This document shows, piece after piece, positions 9,513 to 19,279 of a stretch of DNA of 64,000 bases. Both the position numbers and the translations under genes were made by a program. How positions within the stretch are numbered: position 1 is the first letter of the stretch; every line of letters begins with the position of its first letter. The DNA lies in assembly GCF_029537395.1 (NCBI RefSeq), contig NZ_CP120677.1, positions 2,876,566 through 2,940,565 of the forward strand, read 5' to 3'. The DNA comes from Tissierella sp. Yu-01 (lineage in GTDB: Bacteria; Bacillota; Clostridia; Tissierellales; Tissierellaceae). The notes under the pieces were generated by a model. It made no database searches, had not been told where the DNA came from, and saw only the letters and a list, made by a program, of their open reading frames with translations.

Positions 9513-9596
9513 ATTTATTTGTCTTAAATTAGAAATTATTAAAATTACATACAAAGTGCAATTTTGCAAAACATAAAGGTGAGCAAAACCCACATT

Positions 9597-9624
9597 GCCA
9601 TTCCCAGCTGTCGAGGAATCTCAG
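9597..9624 (+). repeat. REP-like short repeat, decayed copy 2
   Basis: GCCATTCCCAGCTGTCGAGG then AATCTCAG is a diverged copy of the element 113 bp upstream, in the same orientation. The start (CATTC) and end (CGAGGAATCTC) are kept and the middle has drifted. Confidence 0.5.
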
Positions 9625-9685
9625 GTATGCATTGTGAATTGAATAAATGTTTGATACAATAAGTAATTAGATTGGAGAGATTTAC

Positions 9686-10429
9686 ATGAGAATAGATAAT
9701 AGAAAAAATGATGAATTAAGAAAAGTGAATATTACTAGAGATTATTTAATGCATCCATATGGTTCGGTATTGATAGAGATGGGTGATACAAAGGTTATAT
9801 GTACAGCAATGGTAGAAGACAGAGTACCTCCATTTTTAAAAGGTACAGGCACTGGGTGGATTACAGCAGAATATTCAATGCTACCTGGCTCAACTATATC
9901 TAGAAAGATCAGAGACTCTTCTAAGGGTAGAATAGATGGCAGAAGCCAGGAAATACAGCGATTAATAGGAAGGTCACTAAGAAGTGTTATAGATTTTACA
10001 AAAATAGGTGAAAGAACTATCTGGATAGATTGTGATGTAATTCAAGCGGATGGCGGAACTAGAACTGCTTCTATAACTGGCTCATTCATAGCATTAGTAG
10101 ATGCATTATATAAATTACATAAAGAAGGTAATATAAAAGAATTTCCAATATCCAAATATATTGCAGCTGTAAGTGTAGGAATTGGTAAATACGGACCTAT
10201 ACTTGACTTATGTTATGAAGAGGACCATTTAGCCTTAGTAGATATGAATGTTGTAATGACAGATAATGGCGATTTTGTTGAGGTGCAAGGTACTGGAGAA
10301 AATTCGACTTTTTCAAGAATAGAATTAAATACTCTACTTGATTTAGCTGAAAAGGGAAATAATGAATTAATTAATAAACAAAAAGAAGCATTAGGAGAAA
10401 TAGGAAATCTTATTGGTATTAAGGAGTAA
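9686..10429 (+). CDS. rph: Ribonuclease PH
   Basis: This 247-residue phosphorolytic 3'-5' exoribonuclease trims tRNA 3' ends. Typical features are [25 protein letters not shown]-like N-terminal strands (here [20 protein letters not shown]), [36 protein letters not shown] and [14 protein letters not shown]. Length is normal. GGAGAG precedes the ATG. Its stop lies 7 bp before rdgB, so the pair is an operon. Confidence 0.97.
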   Translation: MRIDNRKNDELRKVNITRDYLMHPYGSVLIEMGDTKVICTAMVEDRVPPFLKGTGTGWITAEYSMLPGSTISRKIRDSSKGRIDGRSQEIQRLIGRSLRSVIDFTKIGERTIWIDCDVIQADGGTRTASITGSFIALVDALYKLHKEGNIKEFPISKYIAAVSVGIGKYGPILDLCYEEDHLALVDMNVVMTDNGDFVEVQGTGENSTFSRIELNTLLDLAEKGNNELINKQKEALGEIGNLIGIKE

Positions 10430-10436
10430 ATAAATC

Positions 10437-11033
10437 ATGGATAAAAGAAAACTAGTAGTTTCTACAGGAAATGGACATAAAATAGATGAAATCAAATCTA
10501 TATTGTCTGATTTTGATATCGAGATACTATCTAAGAACGATATTGGACTTGAAGAGTTTGATGTAATTGAAGATGGAGAAACTTTAGAAGAAAACAGCAT
10601 AAAAAAGGCTAAAGAATTGGCTGAAAAAACAGACTACATGGTAATAGCTGATGATACTGGATTATTTGTAAATGCATTAAATGGTGAGCCGGGTGTTTTT
10701 TCTTCAAGGTATGCAGGTGAAGAAGGGAATAGTAAGAAGAATTGTGAAAAACTAATACAAAATCTAGAGGGTATAGAGGATAGAAGCGCTTATTTCAAAA
10801 CGGTAATTGCCTTAATTACAGAAGATAAAAAAGTATTTAAAGCTGATGGATTATGCAAAGGTACGATAATTAAGGAAGCAAAGGGTGAAAATGGCTTTGG
10901 TTATGACCCGCTATTTGTGCCAGAGGGTTATAATAAGACATTTGCAGAGCTTGGAAATGATGTTAAAAATAAAATAAGCCATAGAGCTTTAGCACTTGAA
11001 GAATTAAAAAATATCATTAATAGTCTAATATAG
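10437..11033 (+). CDS. rdgB: XTP/dITP diphosphatase (HAM1/RdgB)
   Basis: This 198-residue house-cleaning pyrophosphatase hydrolyses non-canonical purine nucleoside triphosphates (ITP, dITP, XTP). Signature residues are VVSTGNGHKIDEIKSIL, ADDTGLFVNALNGEPGVFSSRYAG, GFGYDPLFVPEGY and KISHRALALEEL. Full length. AAGGAG, overlapping the end of rph, serves as the ribosome site. Confidence 0.96.
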   Translation: MDKRKLVVSTGNGHKIDEIKSILSDFDIEILSKNDIGLEEFDVIEDGETLEENSIKKAKELAEKTDYMVIADDTGLFVNALNGEPGVFSSRYAGEEGNSKKNCEKLIQNLEGIEDRSAYFKTVIALITEDKKVFKADGLCKGTIIKEAKGENGFGYDPLFVPEGYNKTFAELGNDVKNKISHRALALEELKNIINSLI

Positions 11034-11129
11034 TAGATACCTTTATAATTTATTAATTGGTAATACTGGATATCATTGGTATAGTTGTGTATAATGTAAA
11101 TTATATAACAACTTAGGAGGGATATACCA

Positions 11130-12059
11130 ATGAAAAGATTAGGTAAAAAAGCAACATTTATTCTGGCAGTACTTATGATATTATCCATAGGTGTGTCAAG
11201 TATGGCATTTGCAGACAGTGCAGAAAACTCTGCTATAACTGCAAAAGTTAGTAGTTCATCTGTTTTAGTTAATGGTGAGAAGGTAGGGTTTGAATCATAT
11301 AATATTAATGATAATAACTACTTTAAATTGAGAGATTTAGCTAAGATAGTTAGTGGAACAGAAAAGCAATTTGATGTAAAGTGGAACAATGATAAAAGTG
11401 CAATAGAGCTAGTATCTAATGCTCCATATACTGAAGTAGGTGGAGAATTAGTTGCAGGAGATGGAGTAGAGAAGACAGCTGTATTAAATACTTCTACTAT
11501 ATTTAAAGATGGAGAAGAAATTGAATTAGTAGCATATACAATTAACAATAACAACTATTTCAAACTTAGAGATATAGCTCAAGCTTTTGATATAGGTGTT
11601 ACATGGGATGGAGAAACAAGTACTGTTGGAATAGATACAAGCATAGGATATGAAACAACAGAAGAAGTAATTACTGAGCCAACAGAGACTGAAGAAACAG
11701 AAGAAACTACAGAGATAGAAGAGATTAGTGAACCAACTGAAGAAACACCAGAATCAGAAGTTAGTATAACAGCATCTTTTGTAAGTCCTGTTCAAATTTT
11801 AGTTAAATTTGATAAACCACTTCCAGCTAGTATGGCTGGTGAAACTTATGCTTCACTTGTTTATTTAGACTATGATGGTCTTTCTCCATGGGAAATAGGT
11901 TTGAATCCTATTTTAGTAGAAGGTGAAAGTGAATATCTTATTGAGTTATTAACCGAAGAAAGATATGAATTTGAATTACCAGGGGCTGGAACATATGAGT
12001 TGAATTTTGGGGATTTTGGAATGATAACTTTAGAAGTTTCAGAAGACCTACTTAAATAA
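11130..12059 (+). CDS. Secreted protein with two stalk domains
   Basis: This 309-residue exported protein has a signal peptide at 1-29 (cut near MAFADSA). Two copper-amine-oxidase N-like stalk repeats follow: SVLVNGEKVGFESYNINDNN, then NYFKLRDLAKIV, repeated around residue 125 as NNYFKLRDIAQAF. A Thr/Glu-rich linker (about 180-210) and a C-terminal beta-rich region (about 212-309) that I do not recognise complete it. The stalk repeats are related to those in the amidase at 5672. Surface location is likely; function is unknown. TATAAT at 11090 and AGGAGGG before the ATG suggest its own promoter. Confidence 0.75.
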   Translation: MKRLGKKATFILAVLMILSIGVSSMAFADSAENSAITAKVSSSSVLVNGEKVGFESYNINDNNYFKLRDLAKIVSGTEKQFDVKWNNDKSAIELVSNAPYTEVGGELVAGDGVEKTAVLNTSTIFKDGEEIELVAYTINNNNYFKLRDIAQAFDIGVTWDGETSTVGIDTSIGYETTEEVITEPTETEETEETTEIEEISEPTEETPESEVSITASFVSPVQILVKFDKPLPASMAGETYASLVYLDYDGLSPWEIGLNPILVEGESEYLIELLTEERYEFELPGAGTYELNFGDFGMITLEVSEDLLK

Positions 12060-12066
12060 TTAACCT

Positions 12067-12102
12067 AAAAATACTGAGGTATAACCACCTCAGTATTTTT
12101 TT
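12067..12102. terminator. Bidirectional terminator between stalk gene and gntR
   Basis: A 14-bp perfect stem AAAAATACTGAGGT / ACCTCAGTATTTTT has an ATAACC loop, with T or A runs on both sides. It serves two convergent genes. Confidence 0.92.
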
Positions 12103-12107
12103 GTAAT

Positions 12108-12764
12108 TTACTTTTCAATTTTACTAAACATATTTCTAAACCATTGTTCAGCTATGTCATAGTGTTGTTGAGTCAATGCAACAGCAACATTTATATCTTT
12201 ATTTTTAATAGCTTTTATAATTTCCTCATGAGTACGTATGGAATTTGCCTGAATACTAGGTTCATTACCTTCATGAAAGGATCTTACTAGAACCTCATGC
12301 AAGACATGGTACTTTTTATAAATTTCTTTTAGACTTTTGTTGTTACAATAATCTATAAATGTTTTGTGGAACTTGTAATCATACTCATAATACTTATCAG
12401 TTCCAATACATTCATTTTGTAAGTTTGCCCAGTGTTCTAAATCCTTGCATATTTCTTCTGTGTTACTTTTTTTAAAAGATAATCTCATACCACTTGCTAT
12501 TACCATGAAAATCAGTTCATTAATTTCAATTGCAAAATCTAGATTGAATGAAATAACTTTTGCCCCGGAGTTTGTAATATCATCAACAAGACCATCTGCA
12601 TATAGTCGGTTTATTGCATCTCTTACAGGAGTAGAACTAACACCGAAACGTTTCTGTAAGGCTCTATTAACTAATTTTTCATCAAAATGTATTTTTTGCT
12701 GTAAAATTTCCATCTTCAAAACTTGATATATCTGATCGCTTAGTGTCCTTTTTTCAATCTTCAT
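12108..12764 (-). CDS. GntR family regulator with FCD domain, candidate repressor of tyrosine catabolism
   Basis: This 218-residue regulator has an N-terminal winged helix (about 1-75; FGVSSTPVRDAINRLYADGL is the recognition region) and a C-terminal all-helical FCD ligand domain with the acid/His pattern D-x3-H (DYKFHKTF), HEVL and RTHEEII that binds metal or small acids in FadR relatives. I chose the ATG at 12764 because AAGGGGT precedes it; the frame to 12806 has no such site. It is divergent from tpl. The shared operator at 12891 and 16288 makes it the obvious candidate regulator of tpl and the NSS transporter. The ligand is unknown; tyrosine or a derivative is inference. Confidence 0.88.
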   Translation of the reverse strand: MKIEKRTLSDQIYQVLKMEILQQKIHFDEKLVNRALQKRFGVSSTPVRDAINRLYADGLVDDITNSGAKVISFNLDFAIEINELIFMVIASGMRLSFKKSNTEEICKDLEHWANLQNECIGTDKYYEYDYKFHKTFIDYCNNKSLKEIYKKYHVLHEVLVRSFHEGNEPSIQANSIRTHEEIIKAIKNKDINVAVALTQQHYDIAEQWFRNMFSKIEK

Positions 12765-12794
12765 TTCATACCCCTTACTTTCTGTACTATGCAT

Positions 12795-12823
12795 ATTATA
12801 ATACAAATGTCTAATTATTACAA
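12795..12823 (-). promoter_or_regulatory. Promoter of the gntR-type gene
   Basis: Read on the minus strand: TTGTAA, a 17-bp spacer and TATAAT. A TATGCATA palindrome at 12788-12795 overlaps the -10/start region and resembles the core of the operator at 12891, hinting at autoregulation. Confidence 0.6.
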
Positions 12824-12851
12824 AACCAAAAATATATATTTTAAAATATTG

Positions 12852-12880
12852 TTGACAAATTATAGTAAGAGTGTTAATAT
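12852..12880 (+). promoter_or_regulatory. tpl promoter
   Basis: TTGACA at 12852-12857, a 17-bp spacer and TAATAT at 12875-12880. The operator-like element starts 10 bases after the -10 box, about where transcription should start. Confidence 0.8.
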
Positions 12881-12890
12881 TTAATCACAG

Positions 12891-12916
12891 TATGATGCAT
12901 CACGCACAATGCACCG
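12891..12916 (+). promoter_or_regulatory. Candidate GntR operator at tpl
   Basis: TATGATGCATCACGC opens the site, and TGCAT...ATGCA forms an interrupted inverted repeat. The first 12 bases are identical to the site at 16288 upstream of the transporter, and both begin exactly 10 bases after their -10 boxes. A repressor bound here would block transcription initiation. Confidence 0.65.
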
Positions 12917-12933
12917 ATTCATAGACCAATTAA

Positions 12934-14337
<1,404 letters not shown>

Positions 14338-14353
14338 AAATAATTAGAAATTT

Positions 14354-14388
14354 AATAACGGCTGCCTTTTAGGACAGCCGTTATTTTT
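14354..14388 (+). terminator. Terminator after tpl
   Basis: An 11-bp stem AATAACGGCTG / CAGCCGTTATT is followed by a T run. It lies just before the end of the convergent flavin reductase gene. Confidence 0.9.
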
Positions 14389-14392
14389 CTAA

Positions 14393-14947
14393 TTATCTTA
14401 TTGTTTTTAATGCCTTGGACCAGGCAATTAATTGATCTAATTGAGCATTCACATCTTCTATTTTCATTTCAGCAGGTTTAAATACTTGCATCTCTTCAAA
14501 ATCTGTAAATAGTGAGAACATTACTTGTTGACGAACATCTGCCATTTGAAGTTCACCTACTATTTGTCTTAAATGTTCAACTGCTCTAACGCCCATTGCA
14601 CTACCATAACTTACAAATCCAACAGCCTTATTAGCCCATTCAACTCCCAAGTAATCAATAGCATTCTTCAATGCCGCGGATGTAGAGTGATTGTATTCTG
14701 GTGTTACCATTACATATCCGTCAAATTCTCCAATTTTTGCTGCCCATTTTATAGTATGCTCATTTGCGTATTGATTCCATCCAGCTGGTAGAGCCTCATC
14801 TAATAGTGGTAAATCATAATCTGCTATATCAATTAATTCAAATTCTGCATCTGTTCTTTTCTTAGCTATTTCATAGTACCATTTGGCTACTTGTTCTGCG
14901 TTTCTACCTGGTCTTGTACTTCCAATTATTATACCTATCTTTGTCAT
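14393..14947 (-). CDS. NADPH-dependent FMN reductase family protein
   Basis: This 184-residue flavodoxin-fold oxidoreductase has the phosphate loop GSTRPGRNAEQVAKW at the N terminus, TPEYNHSTSAALKNAIDYL (the flavin and dimer motif of the YieF/ArsH/ChrR class) and GFVSYGSAMGVRAVEHLR. Such enzymes reduce free flavins, quinones or azo compounds with NAD(P)H. A quinone or phenol detoxification link with the neighbouring tpl is tempting but not shown. GGAGG precedes the ATG on the minus strand. It carries no operator like those at tpl and the transporter. Confidence 0.88.
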   Translation of the reverse strand: MTKIGIIIGSTRPGRNAEQVAKWYYEIAKKRTDAEFELIDIADYDLPLLDEALPAGWNQYANEHTIKWAAKIGEFDGYVMVTPEYNHSTSAALKNAIDYLGVEWANKAVGFVSYGSAMGVRAVEHLRQIVGELQMADVRQQVMFSLFTDFEEMQVFKPAEMKIEDVNAQLDQLIAWSKALKTIR

Positions 14948-15171
14948 TTTATTACCTCCAAATTAATATTTTTAATTTGTTATATTTATTTATCTACTTA
15001 CTATTTGTTAGTTCATCTTGATATAAATATACCCATGGTTTTTAATTTAAACCATAAATTTATAAATTATTTATAAATAAAGTATATAAGATGAATATCA
15101 ATATTCTTAATGGTATAATGGGGGGAGGATAAAGTGTCCCTACGGATATATATTAGGAATGGAGCAATAGA

Positions 15172-16221
15172 ATGGAGAATTTGTCAATAATACATATAGA
15201 TATGGATGCCTTTTATGCATCAGTTGAAGAACATGATAATCCTAAGTTGAAAGGGCATCCAGTTATAGTTGGTGGTAAAAGTAGACATGGCATAGTAACT
15301 ACAGCAAACTATGAAGCTAGGAGGTATGGAATTCATTCGGCTATGCCAATATTTATGGCAAGAGAGTTATGTCCAAGTGGAATATTTATACAACCTAGGA
15401 TGGAAAGATATAGAGAAGTATCCAACATAGTTATGGATATTCTCTATGATGTAACAGATGTTATTGAGCAATTATCAATCGATGAAGCCTATTTAGACAT
15501 CTCGGATATTAAACAAGACCCTTTGTATATAGCTAAAACTATTAAATCTGAGGTGTTTAAGCAAACGGGATTAACCTTATCAGTAGGCATCTCTTATAAC
15601 AAATTTTTAGCAAAGCTTGCTTCAGACTGGAATAAACCGAATGGAATAAAAATTATTACAAGTGACATGGTTCCAGAAATATTATTTCCTTTACCAGTAA
15701 AATCCGTATATGGTATAGGTAAAAAGTCTGCAAAAAAATTAAACGATATTGGAATCTTTACCGTTGATGATTTAATAAGATTATCTGAAGAATTCCTCAT
15801 AGAGTTATTTGGAAAATCAGGAGGTGAAATATTTGATAGAATACGTGGAATTGATCATAGAAAAGTAGATACATCACGTGAAAGAAAATCCATAGGATCA
15901 GAGACAACATTTAATGGGGTAACTAATGACATGGAGATACTGAAGTCCTATTTAAGAGAATTTGCATATGAGATAGCTCAAGCTATGAAGGATAAGGGGG
16001 TACAGGGTAGAACAATTACAGTGAAGATTAAGGATGAAAATTTTGTTCAGCATACAAAGAGTAAAACAATTAATAGCTACATAAGTTCGGCAGATGAAAT
16101 CTATATAATAGCTGGTAATTTACTTTCTGAAATAAATCTAGAGAAAAATTTAAGGCTAATCGGTTTAACTATATCTAATCTTATATCCTTGGATTTAGAG
16201 CAATTATCTCTTTTTGATTAA
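15172..16221 (+). CDS. dinB: DNA polymerase IV (Y family)
   Basis: This 349-residue translesion polymerase has IIHIDMDAFYASVEE (first catalytic Asp), SIDEAYLDISD (second acidic pair), the VYGIGKKSAKKL helix-hairpin-helix, a little-finger domain and a C-terminal QLSLF clamp-binding motif. Length is typical. The ATG at 15172 has only a weak upstream purine run. It sits between tpl and its presumed transporter but has its own strand context and is probably not part of that regulon. Confidence 0.95.
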   Translation: MENLSIIHIDMDAFYASVEEHDNPKLKGHPVIVGGKSRHGIVTTANYEARRYGIHSAMPIFMARELCPSGIFIQPRMERYREVSNIVMDILYDVTDVIEQLSIDEAYLDISDIKQDPLYIAKTIKSEVFKQTGLTLSVGISYNKFLAKLASDWNKPNGIKIITSDMVPEILFPLPVKSVYGIGKKSAKKLNDIGIFTVDDLIRLSEEFLIELFGKSGGEIFDRIRGIDHRKVDTSRERKSIGSETTFNGVTNDMEILKSYLREFAYEIAQAMKDKGVQGRTITVKIKDENFVQHTKSKTINSYISSADEIYIIAGNLLSEINLEKNLRLIGLTISNLISLDLEQLSLFD

Positions 16222-16248
16222 TTTATGATAAAAATTTATCAGTTTATA

Positions 16249-16277
16249 TTGACAAAGGATTTAATAAATTATACAAT
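16249..16277 (+). promoter_or_regulatory. Promoter of the NSS transporter gene
   Basis: TTGACA at 16249-16254, a 17-bp spacer and TACAAT at 16272-16277. The geometry is identical to that of the tpl promoter. Confidence 0.8.
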
Positions 16278-16287
16278 AAGAGTGGTC

Positions 16288-16312
16288 TATGATGCATCAT
16301 GCGTGATACATA
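16288..16312 (+). promoter_or_regulatory. Candidate GntR operator at the transporter
   Basis: TATGATGCATCATGCGTGAT begins the site. It contains the perfect palindrome ATGATGCATCAT and a wider inverted repeat ATGCATCA-TGCG-TGATACAT. It starts 10 bases after the -10 box, as at tpl. The long leader (about 115 bases to the ATG) holds nothing else I recognise. Confidence 0.65.
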
Positions 16313-16426
16313 ATAAGCACTTACTATTTCGACTGAAAACGTTAACACAAAGTATTAAAGCCTATATGACTATTAAGAAATGACCTAATGAATCTTACTA
16401 TATTAATTTAAGTTAGGAGGTAGTCA

Positions 16427-17758
16427 ATGGAAACTCAAAACTCAAAAGGATCAGGTCAATTTGCATCAAAATGGGGTTTTATATTAGCTTGTGTAGGATC
16501 AGCCGTAGGTATGGCAAATGTATGGGGATTTCCGTATAAATTAGGTAGTTATGGTGGAGGAGCATTTTTAGTAGCTTATCTTATATTTATAGTAATCTTT
16601 AGCTATGTTGGACTTTCAGCAGAGTATGCAATTGGACGTAGATCAAAAACAGGTACTGTTGGATCATATGAAAACGCATGGCGTTCAGGCGGTAAAGAGG
16701 GAATTGGTAAATTTGTTGGATGGATTCCACTAGCTGGATCTATGTGTATTGCAATTGGATACGCTGTAATAATAGCATATGTACTTAAAGGATGGACTCA
16801 ATCAATAACTGGTAGTCTAATGACTGTTGATACTGCAGTTTGGTTTGAATCTTTCTCTATGAATGATTATTCGGTTATTCCTTATCACTTGATCGTTGTA
16901 GTTGGTACATTACTTACATTAACCCTTGGAGCAGATAGTATTGAAAAGACTAATAAGGTAATGATGCCACTATTTTTTATTTTGTTTATAATTTTAGCAA
17001 TTCGTGTAGCATTTTTACCAGGTGCTATAGAAGGATATAAGTTTATGTTTACACCAAGATGGGAGTCATTAATGGATCCTATGGTTTGGATTTGGGCTAT
17101 GGGACAGGCTTTTTTCTCCTTATCAGTAACTGGAAGTGGAATGATAGTATATGGTGCTTATCTTCCTGATAGTGAGGATATAGTAGATGGTGCTAAAAAC
17201 ACAGCAATTTTTGATACTATCGCAGCGATGACAGCGGCTTTAGTAATTATACCTGCATGCTTTGCTTATAATGTGGATGTTGGTGCAGGTCCGGGATTAT
17301 TATTCGTAACATTACCAAAGATTCTTCAAAATATGCCACTAGGTAGACTTTTTGCAATAATACTATTTACAGCTGTTGTATTTGGCGGGGTAACATCACT
17401 ACAGAATATGTTTGAAGTAGTAGGCGAATCATTACTATATAAATTTCCTAAATTAAAGCGTAATATTATGCTTGTAATACTTGCAGTAATTTGCTTTGGT
17501 ATAGGAATTAACATGGAACCTATATTTAAGTGGGGACCTTGGATGGATATTATATCAATATACATTATTCCTATTGGAGCAACATTAGGAGCTGTATCAT
17601 GGTTCTGGATAATGAAAAAAGAGGATTTACTTGACGAAATAAACAAAGGAGCTAAAAAGCAACAAGGAGACCTTTGGTATAATGTGGGGAAATTCGTATA
17701 TGTGCCATTTGCCATGATTTTATGTTTTGTAGCTCTATTTATGAAGGTAGCATTCTAA
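16427..17758 (+). CDS. Sodium-dependent amino acid transporter, NSS/SNF family (likely tyrosine)
   Basis: This is a 443-residue inner-membrane symporter with about 11 helices, as in many bacterial members. Helix 1 has GSAVGMANVWGFPYKLG, the sodium and substrate site, followed by YGGGAFLVAYL. The GSGMIVYGAYLP region of helix 6 is also clear. Relatives include the tyrosine carrier Tyt1 of Fusobacterium and the tryptophan carrier TnaT of Symbiobacterium. Tyrosine as substrate is inferred from the operator and promoter shared with tpl 3.4 kb upstream. GGAGG lies 7 bases before the ATG. A terminator follows. Confidence 0.92.
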   Translation: METQNSKGSGQFASKWGFILACVGSAVGMANVWGFPYKLGSYGGGAFLVAYLIFIVIFSYVGLSAEYAIGRRSKTGTVGSYENAWRSGGKEGIGKFVGWIPLAGSMCIAIGYAVIIAYVLKGWTQSITGSLMTVDTAVWFESFSMNDYSVIPYHLIVVVGTLLTLTLGADSIEKTNKVMMPLFFILFIILAIRVAFLPGAIEGYKFMFTPRWESLMDPMVWIWAMGQAFFSLSVTGSGMIVYGAYLPDSEDIVDGAKNTAIFDTIAAMTAALVIIPACFAYNVDVGAGPGLLFVTLPKILQNMPLGRLFAIILFTAVVFGGVTSLQNMFEVVGESLLYKFPKLKRNIMLVILAVICFGIGINMEPIFKWGPWMDIISIYIIPIGATLGAVSWFWIMKKEDLLDEINKGAKKQQGDLWYNVGKFVYVPFAMILCFVALFMKVAF

Positions 17759-17776
17759 TCAAAAAAATCAGCAGAG

Positions 17777-17808
17777 AAAGGGGCAGAGTACAGCTCTGCC
17801 TCCTTTTA
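17777..17808 (+). terminator. Terminator after the NSS transporter
   Basis: GGCAGAG / CTCTGCC stem with a TACAG loop, extended by AAAGG / CCTTTT, ends in a T run. Confidence 0.8.
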
Positions 17809-17836
17809 CTCTATCAAGGATTTAGGGGGACTTAAG

Positions 17837-18586
17837 TTGAAAAAGAGTTGCAAATTATATTTATTAATTTCTTTTACTATCAGCTATATTTGTTTTGGTA
17901 TAATTGCATACAACAGAATACCCTTTAAGGAAGTATTTGCTAGCCTCCAATATATACTCTTATTTGTTTTAGGCTGCCTAGGACCGTTTATTTCATCGTT
18001 AATAGTCTATAGCTTAAATATTGATAATTTAGGTGGCGTAAAAGGCTTTAAAAGTAAAATATGCTATCATAACTTTGCTAAATCAGTTAAATTAATATTT
18101 CTGTTTATATTTACTCATTATGGATTTTCAATACTTCTAAATAATATCCAAGGATATGGTAATATAGTAGATTTCTTTTACTACTTACCAATCATGTTAA
18201 TATTAATGGGATCTCAGGAAATAGGTTGGAGGAGTATATTACAACCTAATTTAGAAGTAAGAAATGGATTTTGGAAATCATCTATTTCTACTGGGCTTAT
18301 TTGGGCGCTTTGGTTTCTACCACTTATATTTATACCAAACTTCCTAATACTGCCACATTATTATTCACAATTTGCAGCATACCTTGTAGGATTGAGCTTT
18401 ATGCTAACCACACTTTATAAAGTAAGTGGGAGTATATTATACAGTATTATATTATCAGCTTGCATTTTTGCTCTTTATCCTGTATTATTAGTTAAGCAAG
18501 GATTTATGCAAGTAGGAATCGTACTTATAGAAGCATTAGTAGTAAGTATGGTTAAAAATAAAAACTTGGATATTAAAGCTATTTAG
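17837..18586 (+). CDS. Degenerate CPBP-type membrane protein
   Basis: This 249-residue integral membrane protein has about 7-8 helices. It starts at a TTG after TTAGGGGGA. The fold and local sequence match CPBP (CAAX protease/bacteriocin-processing) proteins, but the catalytic positions have changed: SQEIGWR where EExxxR is expected, WALWFLPLIF where the family has WALWHLPL, and no third histidine. It is therefore probably not a working glutamic protease, and a scaffold or immunity-like role is possible. It lies downstream of the NSS gene but after a terminator. Nothing else in context suggests a bacteriocin locus. Confidence 0.75.
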   Translation: MKKSCKLYLLISFTISYICFGIIAYNRIPFKEVFASLQYILLFVLGCLGPFISSLIVYSLNIDNLGGVKGFKSKICYHNFAKSVKLIFLFIFTHYGFSILLNNIQGYGNIVDFFYYLPIMLILMGSQEIGWRSILQPNLEVRNGFWKSSISTGLIWALWFLPLIFIPNFLILPHYYSQFAAYLVGLSFMLTTLYKVSGSILYSIILSACIFALYPVLLVKQGFMQVGIVLIEALVVSMVKNKNLDIKAI

Positions 18587-18659
18587 GTAATATGTTTACA
18601 GGTTAATGGAAATACTAAGTAGTGGTTTTAGTGCCGAAAAAGATATTTGTAATATTTTG

Positions 18660-18688
18660 TTGACAAGTTTAGTTTAAGGTGATATAAT
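18660..18688 (+). promoter_or_regulatory. Promoter of the tRNA cluster
   Basis: Perfect consensus TTGACA (18660-18665), 17-bp spacer, TATAAT (18683-18688), about 45 bases before tRNA-His. Confidence 0.88.
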
Positions 18689-18739
18689 TTTATATTGTTA
18701 GCGGTTAGAAATTAGCCCTAATAAAACGTAAATGAATAT

Positions 18740-18817
18740 GGTGGGTGTGGCCTAGTTGGTTAGGGCGCCAGATTGTGGCTCTGGAGGTCGTGGGTTCGAA
18801 TCCCATCATCCACCCCA
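18740..18817 (+). tRNA. tRNA-His (GTG)
   Basis: A full cloverleaf can be folded. Acceptor GTGGGTG pairs with CATCCAC with one G-T pair, and the extra G-1 typical of tRNA-His faces C73. The anticodon loop reads GTG, the T arm is GTGGG-TTCGAAT-CCCAT, and CCA is encoded. Confidence 0.97.
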
Positions 18818-18860
18818 TTTTTTTTGACTATTTTTTTAGTCGATTGGTTAACTTAATAGT

Positions 18861-18918
18861 ATGATCCATTAGCTCAGTCGGCATAAGCAGGGGACCAAAA
18901 TCGTGGTTTTCGATTTTG
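18861..18918 (+). pseudogene. Broken tRNA-Lys copy (5' half only)
   Basis: The first 23 bases (from ATGATCCATTAGCTCAGTCG onward) are identical to the start of the intact tRNA-Lys 132 bp downstream, covering acceptor and D arm. The anticodon arm, T arm and 3' end are missing. In their place is a perfect 8-bp hairpin CAAAATCG / CGATTTTG with a 7-base loop. It cannot form a normal tRNA. Confidence 0.75.
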
Positions 18919-18994
18919 AGTACATCGCTTAAACCGAATCACTTAGCTTAATGAAAATAGTTAACATCTTACTGTAATTAACACAATAGAGCAT

Positions 18995-19070
18995 GATCCA
19001 TTAGCTCAGTCGGCAGAGCACCTGACTTTTAATCAGGGTGTCCCGCGTTCGAGTCGCGGATGGATCACCA
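18995..19070 (+). tRNA. tRNA-Lys (TTT)
   Basis: Acceptor GATCCAT pairs with ATGGATC. The anticodon stem CCTGA/TCAGG encloses CTTTTAA (anticodon TTT). The T arm is GCG-GTTCGAG type and CCA is encoded. One base separates it from tRNA-Leu. Confidence 0.97.
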
Positions 19071-19071
19071 T

Positions 19072-19155
19072 GCGGGATTGGCGGAATTGGCAGACGCGCT
19101 AGACTTAGGATCTAGTGTCATTGACGTGGGGGTTCAAGTCCTCTATCCCGCACCA
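19072..19155 (+). tRNA. tRNA-Leu (TAG)
   Basis: An 84-base class II tRNA with a long variable arm. Acceptor GCGGGAT pairs with ATCCCGC, anticodon stem CTAGA/TCTAG encloses the TAG anticodon, and CCA is encoded. Confidence 0.97.
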
Positions 19156-19159
19156 AATT

Positions 19160-19209
19160 AAAAGCACCATTTTTGTTGGTAATAAACCAATAAAAATGGT
19201 GCTTTTTTC
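19160..19209 (+). terminator. Terminator of the tRNA cluster
   Basis: A 15-bp perfect stem AAAAGCACCATTTTT / AAAAATGGTGCTTTT is followed by TTT. Confidence 0.92.
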
Positions 19210-19214
19210 TATAC

Positions 19215-19243
19215 TTGACAAATATAATTTCTAATAGTAAACT
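19215..19243 (+). promoter_or_regulatory. Promoter of the zinc operon
   Basis: TTGACA at 19215-19220, a 17-bp spacer and TAAACT at 19238-19243. The last base of the -10 overlaps the Fur-type box. Confidence 0.65.
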
Positions 19244-19257
19244 GAAAATGATTTTCA
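19243..19257 (+). promoter_or_regulatory. Fur/Zur-type box
   Basis: TGAAAATGATTTTCA is a perfect 7-1-7 inverted repeat, the classic Fur-family operator form. It sits directly on the -10/start region, so binding should repress the operon. Zur as the binder is inferred from the genes it controls. Confidence 0.82.
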
Positions 19258-19279
19258 ATTTGAAAAGGAGAGAATAAAT

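Noticed and set aside
9420-9685. CRISPR-like array from the two repeat copies
   Set aside because: Only two diverged copies, no constant spacer length and no cas genes; they belong to a dispersed REP-like family.
16313-16426. Riboswitch or T-box in the long leader of the NSS transporter
   Set aside because: No T-box GGTGG-type specifier region, no terminator hairpin and no known aptamer consensus could be found.
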